This document shows positions 1 through 6,846 of a stretch of DNA of 12,776 bases, one piece after another. The notes beneath the pieces are model-generated. The model was not told where the DNA came from and ran no database searches. It saw only the letters and a list, made by a program, of their open reading frames with translations. Positions within the stretch are counted from its first letter, which is position 1, and every line of letters starts with the position of its first letter. Both the position numbers and the translations under genes were made by a program. This stretch comes from Chitinophaga pinensis. GTDB taxonomy: Bacteria; Bacteroidota; Bacteroidia; Flavobacteriales_D; Crocinitomicaceae. Location of the stretch: positions 1 to 12,776 of the forward strand of contig CAMBRH010000073.1 in NCBI GenBank assembly GCA_945870115.1, given 5' to 3'.

Positions 1-1
1 T

Positions 2-2767
2 GTACCTCTTGCAAAAATCAAAGTTGAAGGACAGGCAAATGGTGCCATGTCAGATTTTGAAGGTTTATATTCTATCAAAATTGCAGCAGGAAAATATGTG
101 TTAATTGTTACTGCTCCAGAACTAATGGATCAAAAAATTGAGGTTTTAGTAGAAAATGGAAAAGCTACTGAATTAAATATTGTTTTAGATACAAAAGTAA
201 CCTTAATTGAAGGAGCAACAGTTGTAGCTAATAGAGTTGTTGCTTCAACTATTGCTGGAGATGATGTTCGTAGAAGAGAAGCAACCAATACAACGGATGG
301 GATTTCCAAAGAGCAAATGAAAGCAACTGGAGATGGAGATGTTGGTGAAGTTGCACAGCGTGTAACAGGTGTTTCTGTTGAAAGTGGAAAACATGTTTAT
401 GTTCGTGGTCTTGGAGATAGATATACGAAAACGATTCTTAACGGAATGGAAATCCCTGGTCTAGATCCAGAGAGAAATACGGTGCAATTAGATGTTTTTC
501 CAACTAATTTAATTGATAATGTAACTGTTTTTAAAACATTTACTCCAAATCTTGCGGGTGATTTCACAGGAGGATTAATTGACATTCAAACAAAGGATTT
601 TCCTTCAAAAAAATCATTATCCTTTTCAACAGGATTTGCGTTTAATACAGAAGCTACTTTTAATCCAGCTTATATTTCTTATAAAGGTGGGAAAACTGAT
701 TTCTTAGGTTTCGACGATGGAACAAGAGAATTACCGGTTTCTAAATATGCAAAATTTTCTGATCCAACTTTAAATGACCCAAATTTAACTACTCTTACTA
801 AAGCATTTAATCCAACAATGGCAACTGAGAAAGCGCCAAATTTTTTAGATCAAAATTATTCTTTCTCCTTGGGGAATCAATTGAACAAAAATAAATTTGA
901 TTATGGATATAATTTTGTTTTGAATTATAGAAATAGTCATAGATATTACGATTCTATTCAATTTAATGAGTATAACAAAGATTCTGAAAGTTCAGTAAAT
1001 TCGTTGACTGCAAACAACAAAGCTTCTGGTCAATTATCAGAAAACGATGTACTTTGGACTGCTTTATTGGGACAATCTATTAAATTTAAGAAAAAACATA
1101 AATTCTCCTTGATACTTTTTCATACACAAAATGGAAAAAAATCAGCATCAAATGTACGTTCAGAAAATTTTGAAAGTAACCCTTCGATTTTAGTGAAACA
1201 AAGTTTGCAATATAACCAGCGTTCAATTACAAATGCGATGCTAAGTGGTTCTCATGTTTTTACAAAATGGAAAATTAATTGGAAAGTTACACCAACAATT
1301 TCTTCAATAAGTGATCCAGACATTCGTTCAACAATCTTGGAAGAAGTTAAAGATACTGACGGAACAGTTTTTTATGATTTGAATCCAAGTGTAGGTGGAG
1401 AAATTAGGAGAATTTACCGTGATTTGAAAGAATATAATTTAGCTTCAAGAGTTGATTTTAAATTTGCTTTCAATCAATGGGATTCTTTAAAAAGTGAAAT
1501 TGCATTTGGAGTTATGAACACGTTTAAGGCAAGGGATTTTGAAATAAATGATTATTTGTTCAACGTGAAAAACGCTTCATCGTATAGCGCAGATCCAAAT
1601 TTTTATTTCCAAGAAGAGAATATATGGACTGTTGAAAGAAATTCTGGTACCTATGTTAAGGGAGAAAAACAATTAGCAAATTCATTTAATGCAACACAAA
1701 ATGTTTTGGGAGTATATGTAATGAACGAATTACCTTTGACAGAAAAATTACATTTAACCTATGGTGCAAGAGTTGAAAAAGCAAAAAATACCTACACTGG
1801 ACAAAATAATTCTGGAACGGTAAAATATAAAAATGAAACTGTTTTAGATGAATTAAATGTTCTACCATCTGTGAATATGGTTTATAAATTGAAAGGTCAA
1901 AACAAAAAAAGTAGCGTTTACTCAAATTTTCGTACATCTTTTGCAACAACAGTTGCTCGTCCTTCATTTAGAGAAAATTCTGTTGCACAAATATATGATC
2001 CAATTCAAGGAAGAAGATTTAATGGTAACATTGATTTAAAACAAACAACTATTCACAATGCGGATTTACGTTTTGAGAGATTTTTCGGAAGAACAGAAAT
2101 TATTTCTGCAAGTGCATTTTACAAAAGATTTATCAATCCGATTGAACTTGTTTCTTTCGATTTAGCTCCAAACGAAGTGAAACCAGTAAATGCTGGAGTT
2201 GCAGATGTTTATGGTGCAGAACTTGAAATTAGAAAAGCGATAGGATTTAATGCTGTCAATAAAAGTCATTTGAGTTTTATTATTGGGTCAAATTTCACTT
2301 ATGTTGTTTCAAAAATCAACATGAATAAAGTAATGATCAATAAAGGTACAGATCTAGTAACTGAAAAATCATTGCGTGAAGAGAATGCAAGAGATGGTGA
2401 AAAAATCAGTGATTTCAGACCAATGTACGGTCAATCTCCGTATGTTGTTAATGCTTTTGTTACCTTCAAAAATGATAGTTTAGGATTGACTTTTAATGCA
2501 AGTTACAATGTTCAAGGAAAACGATTGGCTGTAATTGGAGTTGGAAGATTGTCAGATGTTTACGAGCAACCTTTTCATAGTTTAAACATGAAGATTTCAA
2601 AAGAAATGGGGAAATCAAAATCATGGAATACTAGTTTAGCTGCACAAAATATTTTGTTTGCTGCGAAAAGAAAAACATATGAATCGTTTAACGCAGATTC
2701 AATGATTTACGATTACTACTACCAAGGAATGACGATTACAGGAACTTTAACTTATACTTTAAAGTAA
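2..2767 (+). CDS. TonB-dependent outer-membrane receptor, 5' end missing
   Basis: Outer-membrane beta-barrel receptor that would import a ligand using TonB/ExbBD energy; the ligand cannot be told. The frame is open from base 2 (reading VPLAKIKVEG) before the first ATG at 47, so the true start and signal peptide lie outside the window and 921 residues are visible. The first ~65 visible residues are the end of a carboxypeptidase-regulatory-like (CarboxypepD_reg) beta domain. The plug follows at about visible residues 99-201, with the motifs YVRGLGDRYTKTILNGMEIPG and DNVTVFKTFTPNLAGDFTGG, which are typical of plug domains. The rest is a barrel of alternating aromatic-rich strands ending in TLTYTLK. 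No SusD-like gene follows, so this is not a typical SusCD glycan pair. It is followed by a strong terminator and is therefore the last gene of its transcript. Family call is secure; substrate is unknown. Confidence 0.94.
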   Translation, partial: VPLAKIKVEGQANGAMSDFEGLYSIKIAAGKYVLIVTAPELMDQKIEVLVENGKATELNIVLDTKVTLIEGATVVANRVVASTIAGDDVRRREATNTTDGISKEQMKATGDGDVGEVAQRVTGVSVESGKHVYVRGLGDRYTKTILNGMEIPGLDPERNTVQLDVFPTNLIDNVTVFKTFTPNLAGDFTGGLIDIQTKDFPSKKSLSFSTGFAFNTEATFNPAYISYKGGKTDFLGFDDGTRELPVSKYAKFSDPTLNDPNLTTLTKAFNPTMATEKAPNFLDQNYSFSLGNQLNKNKFDYGYNFVLNYRNSHRYYDSIQFNEYNKDSESSVNSLTANNKASGQLSENDVLWTALLGQSIKFKKKHKFSLILFHTQNGKKSASNVRSENFESNPSILVKQSLQYNQRSITNAMLSGSHVFTKWKINWKVTPTISSISDPDIRSTILEEVKDTDGTVFYDLNPSVGGEIRRIYRDLKEYNLASRVDFKFAFNQWDSLKSEIAFGVMNTFKARDFEINDYLFNVKNASSYSADPNFYFQEENIWTVERNSGTYVKGEKQLANSFNATQNVLGVYVMNELPLTEKLHLTYGARVEKAKNTYTGQNNSGTVKYKNETVLDELNVLPSVNMVYKLKGQNKKSSVYSNFRTSFATTVARPSFRENSVAQIYDPIQGRRFNGNIDLKQTTIHNADLRFERFFGRTEIISASAFYKRFINPIELVSFDLAPNEVKPVNAGVADVYGAELEIRKAIGFNAVNKSHLSFIIGSNFTYVVSKINMNKVMINKGTDLVTEKSLREENARDGEKISDFRPMYGQSPYVVNAFVTFKNDSLGLTFNASYNVQGKRLAVIGVGRLSDVYEQPFHSLNMKISKEMGKSKSWNTSLAAQNILFAAKRKTYESFNADSMIYDYYYQGMTITGTLTYTLK

Positions 2768-2783
2768 AAAGTACCACAAACAA

Positions 2784-2836
2784 TTTAAACCCAAAAAAAA
2801 AGCTTTCAGTGATGGAAGCTTTTTTTTGGGTTTAAG
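2784..2836 (+). terminator. Long hairpin terminator after the receptor gene
   Basis: Seventeen bases after the stop codon an almost perfect inverted repeat begins. The left arm is TTTAAACCC, nine A, GCTTTC (about 2784-2807); the loop is AGTGAT (2808-2813); the right arm is GGAAGC, eight T, GGGTTTAAG (2814-2836). One A is unpaired and one pair is G-U. The poly-T run is inside the right arm, so the inner GCTTTC/GGAAGC stem followed by eight T acts as a classical intrinsic terminator. Being nearly symmetric, it also carries a T-run on the other strand and could stop transcription in both directions. Confidence 0.8.
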
Positions 2837-2959
2837 TTTAATAATATGCTTATTAAATTTGAAGGCGCTAATTGTTCCTTTGTGAATTATTCCGTATTTT
2901 TGACTAATTATTAATACGAGCACTCTAATCAATTTCATCTTTTTTTGTTTTCACCGAAA

Positions 2960-2967
2960 TAATTTTG
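2960..2967 (+). promoter_or_regulatory. Candidate Bacteroidota -7 element before the U32 gene
   Basis: TAATTTTG matches the Bacteroidota -7 consensus TAnnTTTG and ends 17 bases before the ATG at 2985, which would give a very short leader. The expected upstream TTTG at about 19-23 bp is only present as TTTC (2933-2936), so the match is partial. A second exact -7 match, TATTTTTG at 2895-2902, has ATTG 20 bp upstream (2871-2874) and is an equally possible start. At least one of the two is plausible because the preceding terminator makes a separate promoter necessary. Confidence 0.35.
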
Positions 2968-2984
2968 GAATTTTGCAGTAAATT

Positions 2985-4862
2985 ATGAAGAAAAAAGTCG
3001 AAATTTTAGCTCCTGCCAAAAATTTAATGCAGGGAATGTTTGCCATCAATGCTGGTGCAGATGCAGTGTATATTGGTGCTCCGCAATATGGTGCGCGCTC
3101 AAATGCTACAAATCCAATTGAAGATATAGCTGAATTGGTAAGGTATGCACATTTGTTTAAAGCTCAGGTTTTTGTGGTTGTAAACACGATTTTGTATGAT
3201 TACGAATTGGCAGACTGCAAAAAAATGATTTACAAATTATATGACATTGGTGTAGATGCACTTATCGTTCAAGATATGGCAATTATGGAAATGGATTTGC
3301 CACCAATTGTTATTCATGCGAGTACACAAGCAAATAATCGTGACCCAAAGCATGTGAAATTTTTAGCTGATGCGGGAATGAAACGTGTTGTGTTGGCTAG
3401 AGAGTTAAATTTAGACCAAATTAAAGATATTCATGATGCTACCGATGTAGAACTTGAATTCTTCGTTTCTGGAGCATTGTGCGTTTCCTTTAGTGGGAAT
3501 TGTTATATGAGTGTTGCCAATGGAGAGCGAAGTGCAAACAGGGGCTCTTGTGCGCAAAACTGCCGTCTTCCCTACAATTTAATTGATGGAACTGGGACTG
3601 TTTTGAAAACGAGTAGTCATTTACTATCTATCAAAGATTTAGATTTATCGGATCAATTACCCAATTTAATTGAAGCAGGAGTGACGTCTTTCAAAATTGA
3701 GGGTCGTTTGAAAGATTTAGTATATGTTAAAAACAATGTTTCCTATTTGCGTCAAAAATTAGATTCATTTTTGGAAAATAATCCAAGTTTTACGAAAGCT
3801 TCATCTGGTCGCACAATTTTTAATTTCGAACCTAAAATGGATCGTAGTTTTAATCGGGGTTACACTGATTATTTCGTAAATAAGCGCAAAGAAAAAATTG
3901 GTTCTTGGGAAAGTCCAAAATCGAAAGGACAATACATTGGTAAGGTGACAGAAATTTCTCCAAAAGGATATTTTATAGAAAATGCAGATCAATTAAACAA
4001 TGGCGATGGATTGTATTTCGTGAACGAAAATGATGAAGGAGACGGATTTCAAGTCAATGTTGTTTTAAATAGTTTAGTCATTCCAAATACTTACAAAGAA
4101 ATTCCAATTGGAACAGAAATTTACCGAAATTCTGATGCAGCTTTCAATAAGTTAGTAGAAAGAGAAGATGCTACGATTCGTAAAATTGGAGTGAATTTGT
4201 ATTTTTCGGAAACAGAAACTGGTTTTGAATTAAAAGTGGTGGATGAAGATGGTCATACAACAAGTTCAGCATTTGATTTAGAGAAAAATCCTTCAACTAA
4301 AGGCGAAGTGATTGTGGAAGAAATCAAAAAGAATCTTTCAAGATCAGGAAATACTCCTTTTATAGTTGATTCTGTTGAAGTGAATTTTACAGAAAATTGG
4401 TTTTTACCAAGTTCAAAAATCAATGAAATTAGAAGAATTGTTTTGGAAGATTTAGTAGATGTTCGTGTGAAAGAATATCACCGAGAAGAGTTTCAAATCA
4501 CGAAAACAGATCATCCGTATCCAGTTACTGAATTAGATTTCACTTACAATGTTTCCAATCAATTGGCGCGAGCTTTTTATAAACGTCATGGCGTTACAGA
4601 AATTGAAAAAGCTTTTGAAATTCAATGGGACCCAGGGAAATCACGCGTAATGACTACCAAATATTGCGTCAAATATGAATTGGGTAAATGTGCTCGTTTT
4701 CAGCGTGCAACGATGGGAGAAAAAGTGGTTGAACCATTGATTTTAAAGCAAGGAGAATTGGAATACAAACTAAAATTCAACTGTAAACCATGTGAAATGG
4801 AGATTTGGGAAAAAGATGCTGAATTGGAATTTATTGATGAAGATGAGCAAATGTTGAAGTGA
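2985..4862 (+). CDS. Peptidase U32 family protein, RlhA/TrhP-like RNA hydroxylation factor
   Basis: A 625-residue member of the U32 family. Characterised bacterial relatives (RlhA, TrhP, UbiU/UbiV) carry an iron-sulfur cluster and support hydroxylation of rRNA, tRNA or ubiquinone precursors; protease activity is poorly supported for most. Visible: the N-terminal motif EILAPAKN and the Ala/Gly pattern INAGADAVYIGAPQYGAR (residues 21-38) of a TIM-barrel-like fold; Cys166, Cys173, Cys189 and Cys193 in the pattern C-x6-C-x15-C-x3-C within SGALCVSFSGNC and GSCAQNC, the region that binds the cluster in UbiU/UbiV; SFKIEGRLKD at 237-244; FNRGYTD at 289-295. Residues about 385-500 resemble the DUF3656/collagenase-like extension found in RlhA, which makes RlhA (23S rRNA C2501 hydroxylation) the best functional guess. 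A second cysteine group lies at the C terminus (561, 569, 600, 603). The gene has its own transcription unit and converges on the MORN-repeat gene. No Shine-Dalgarno sequence is seen; the ATG at 2985 fits the family N terminus exactly. Confidence 0.88.
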   Translation: MKKKVEILAPAKNLMQGMFAINAGADAVYIGAPQYGARSNATNPIEDIAELVRYAHLFKAQVFVVVNTILYDYELADCKKMIYKLYDIGVDALIVQDMAIMEMDLPPIVIHASTQANNRDPKHVKFLADAGMKRVVLARELNLDQIKDIHDATDVELEFFVSGALCVSFSGNCYMSVANGERSANRGSCAQNCRLPYNLIDGTGTVLKTSSHLLSIKDLDLSDQLPNLIEAGVTSFKIEGRLKDLVYVKNNVSYLRQKLDSFLENNPSFTKASSGRTIFNFEPKMDRSFNRGYTDYFVNKRKEKIGSWESPKSKGQYIGKVTEISPKGYFIENADQLNNGDGLYFVNENDEGDGFQVNVVLNSLVIPNTYKEIPIGTEIYRNSDAAFNKLVEREDATIRKIGVNLYFSETETGFELKVVDEDGHTTSSAFDLEKNPSTKGEVIVEEIKKNLSRSGNTPFIVDSVEVNFTENWFLPSSKINEIRRIVLEDLVDVRVKEYHREEFQITKTDHPYPVTELDFTYNVSNQLARAFYKRHGVTEIEKAFEIQWDPGKSRVMTTKYCVKYELGKCARFQRATMGEKVVEPLILKQGELEYKLKFNCKPCEMEIWEKDAELEFIDEDEQMLK

Positions 4863-4977
4863 TGCTTTAAAAAAATATTATGACGTAAAAAGTGAGTTTA
4901 TACCTATTATTTTGAAATTTATTTTAGTCCAAATTACAAGTATTTACATCGATTTAATACTTAATTAGTATAATTTA

Positions 4978-5103
4978 GCTTTTCCCTGCGCTAGCGCTTG
5001 GTATTAGCTTCGCTGCTGTCTTCGACGGTCAAAAGCTATTGCTTTTCCCTGCGCTAACGCTTGGTATTAGCTTCGCTGCTGTCTTCGACGGTCAAAAGCT
5101 ATT
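4978..5103. repeat. Two tandem 63-bp GC-rich structured repeat units
   Basis: Unit 1 is 4978-5040 and unit 2 is 5041-5103; they differ at one base (G4994 versus A5057). About half of the bases are G or C, against roughly 30 percent in the surroundings. Each unit starts GCTTTTCCC and ends GGTCAAAAGC plus TATT, so the ends form an imperfect inverted repeat (GCTTTTnCC with GGnnAAAAGC). Inside are GCGCTAGCGC (4988-4997, a perfect palindrome broken in unit 2), AGC-TTC-GCT (5006-5014) and CTGTC-TTC-GACGG (5016-5028). At each unit junction AAAAGC-TATT-GCTTTT forms a further hairpin. The last unit overlaps the final five bases of the MORN-repeat gene. It lies between two convergent genes and may act as a bidirectional terminator or be a small REP/MITE-like dispersed element; no transposase is nearby. 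Dispersal elsewhere in the genome cannot be judged here. Confidence 0.9.
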
Positions 5104-6445
5104 GCTTTTTCTTCTTATCCTTTTTCTTTTTTCCTTTTTTACCATTTTCAGGTAATTTATCATCTTCACTTTTCTTATTTGCAGAGCCACCAAATGTTTT
5201 GGTTTCGTTTCCAAATTCATCAAAAACGTGTTCTTCAATCAAAACATCGTTTTTATAAACCGCTGCTCTTTTCATTTTTTGATTCGGAAAGTATTCTTCA
5301 AAAACTCCATCACGGATTTCTTTTTTTGCAACAACTTGTCGGTCTAAACCTAAAACCACGTAAAATTTATCTTTGTATTCGTAAATTTCGTTTGCTCCAC
5401 GGTTTAATTTTCTTCCTTTTAAATAAGGTCTTTCGTTTTGAACAATTAAACGCTCTTCAAATAGATTAATGTTTAAAGTCGAGCCTAATTCTTCAATGAT
5501 TTTTTTTGAAGGAACTTTATTAGTTAATCTTTCACCTACCTTTTTTGCAGCATCCATAGTTGGACATTCATATACATCAAATGAGAAATATTCTTCTTCT
5601 TTACCAGAGCCTTTTTTCCAAGTTTCTAAAGTTTGCAGCGTTCCTTGCAGATAAAATGACTTAAATTCACCATTTTTATTGTCCATCAACCAATTTTCTG
5701 TTTGAAGTAATTTTCCATTTGAATAAAAATAAGTGCATTCTCCGTTCTTTTTTCCTTCCTTGTAATTCAATTTTTCAATAACAGAACCTTCATAGTTGTA
5801 GTTGAGAAATTCTCCATCCATTAAGCCGTTTTTATAATTAACTTGTGTTTTAATTTTTGAATAAGGATAATATTTTTTCTTCATACCGTGTAAAACTCCT
5901 CCTTTGTAATTTTCCATCAAGGTAGTATCGCCTTTTAGTGTGAAAAATATTTGTAATCCTTCTTTTTCTCCAGCAAAATAATTTTGCTCCCAGGCAATAA
6001 TTTCGACAATCGTATCGTGGTAAAACGACCATTTGCCATTTTCAACTCCATTAATGTGATTTCTGATCACCATTTTGCAGCCTGTTTCATAAAATGTTGT
6101 ATCGCTTCCATTTTGTTTTCCATTCACAAAATTCACTTTACGTTCTAAAATCCCATTGTTGTGACAGGTTTCACAAGTCCCAGTATATGGTGCACCTGTT
6201 CCTTTAGAGAAAATAGTATTTGTACCTTCTTCCATGTCTAATTTTTCGTTGCAATCAACAATGTCGGATGATTTTCCACATTCAAAATCTGCAAAACGTT
6301 GACCTTTTCTTGCAACTTGTTTGTCGTTGCATTTTTTTTGTTCAGGTTTTACTTTTATTTGCGAAATAGAATAAAAAGAACAAAATAGTGTAAATATTAA
6401 AAGTCCGATTTTATTTAAAGCTGTATTTTTCATGAGATTTTTCAT
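5099..6445 (-). CDS. Secreted MORN_2/YwqK-type repeat protein with Lys-rich tail
   Basis: 448 residues, exported: basic start, hydrophobic stretch IGLLIFTLFCSFYSIS (13-28) and likely cleavage before Gln29. Residues about 85-280 contain some seven repeats of the type NGK.NG.....Y..G.., the MORN_2 pattern (toxin-antitoxin YwqK-like repeat in databases; that name is not proof of toxin biology); another copy is at 379-413. A linker region (about 285-375) has no recognised domain. The C terminus (435-448) is nearly all lysine and glycine. Cysteines 39, 56, 65, 91, 94 and 123 cluster before and within the first repeats, and 91-95 reads CETCH. The ATG at 6445 overlaps the stop of the thioesterase gene as ATGA, indicating translational coupling; a second ATG at 6433 (Met5) is the alternative start. 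The stop codon TAG falls inside the 63-bp repeat. Function unknown; repeats suggest an extended beta surface for binding. Confidence 0.85.
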   Translation of the reverse strand: MKNLMKNTALNKIGLLIFTLFCSFYSISQIKVKPEQKKCNDKQVARKGQRFADFECGKSSDIVDCNEKLDMEEGTNTIFSKGTGAPYTGTCETCHNNGILERKVNFVNGKQNGSDTTFYETGCKMVIRNHINGVENGKWSFYHDTIVEIIAWEQNYFAGEKEGLQIFFTLKGDTTLMENYKGGVLHGMKKKYYPYSKIKTQVNYKNGLMDGEFLNYNYEGSVIEKLNYKEGKKNGECTYFYSNGKLLQTENWLMDNKNGEFKSFYLQGTLQTLETWKKGSGKEEEYFSFDVYECPTMDAAKKVGERLTNKVPSKKIIEELGSTLNINLFEERLIVQNERPYLKGRKLNRGANEIYEYKDKFYVVLGLDRQVVAKKEIRDGVFEEYFPNQKMKRAAVYKNDVLIEEHVFDEFGNETKTFGGSANKKSEDDKLPENGKKGKKKKDKKKKQ

Positions 6446-6840
6446 TTTGTTTCTAATTTTTGTAGTGCCAATCTAAATTTTTCATCCAATTCCTTTGTTA
6501 TATTTTCTTTGAAATCAAATGAAACTAAAACTGATTTACCAGTCGTTTTAACTTCATCGTTTACTGTCAATTCGTATGCCAAAGTAAAACTTTTAGTTCC
6601 GATGAAATCCAAATAAACTTTTACTATAGGATTTTCGCCTAAGAAAACTGGTTTGAAATATTCAATTTCATTTGTTTTAAGAATGATACCATTTTTTCGC
6701 CAATCCCAATCTATTCCTAATAGAGAAACTAAATAGTGCATTCTTCCAGACTCAAAATAATTTAAGTAAATTGAATTATTTACGTGCCCCATTAAATCGA
6801 TGTCTGAAAATCGAATTTGGATTTCTAAAGGTTTTATCAT
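6442..6840 (-). CDS. Acyl-CoA thioesterase, 4HBT/YbgC-like hot-dog fold
   Basis: 132 residues, the usual length of single-domain hot-dog thioesterases, predicted cytoplasmic and working as an oligomer. The active-site helix motif is present near the start: RFSDIDLMGHVNNSIYLNYFE (residues 10-30), matching the 4HBT family pattern D-x-x-x-x-G-H-x-N-N-x-x-Y-x-x-x-x-E; Asp15 is the probable catalytic acid of the 4HBT type. The middle strand ILKTNEIEYFKPVFLGE (53-69) is also typical. It would hydrolyse acyl-CoA esters; the chain length and physiological substrate cannot be read from sequence. It starts only six bases after the dehydratase stop and overlaps the MORN-repeat gene by four bases, so it is cotranscribed with both. 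Whether it has any link to polysaccharide acylation or is a passenger is open. Confidence 0.9.
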   Translation of the reverse strand: MIKPLEIQIRFSDIDLMGHVNNSIYLNYFESGRMHYLVSLLGIDWDWRKNGIILKTNEIEYFKPVFLGENPIVKVYLDFIGTKSFTLAYELTVNDEVKTTGKSVLVSFDFKENITKELDEKFRLALQKLETK

Positions 6841-6846
6841 AATAAT

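Noticed and set aside
2..2767. SusC of a polysaccharide utilization locus
   Set aside because: No SusD-like lipoprotein or glycoside hydrolase follows; the next gene is an unrelated U32 protein after a terminator.
4957..4971. Terminator for the U32 gene (ATACT-TAATT-AGTAT)
   Set aside because: Five weak base pairs, no T-run and almost 100 bases past the stop codon; too little to call.
4978..5103. CRISPR array
   Set aside because: Only two 63-bp units directly abutting each other with no unique spacers, and no cas genes nearby.
5061..5654. Plus-strand open frames opposite the MORN-repeat gene
   Set aside because: They are rich in Phe, Leu and Ser from reading the antisense of Lys/Glu codons, resemble no family, and overlap a gene with a signal peptide and clear repeats.
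5099..6445. Toxin-antitoxin module suggested by the YwqK-antitoxin repeat name
   Set aside because: The protein is exported and no toxin-like small gene lies next to it; the repeat family is widespread in Bacteroidota surface proteins.
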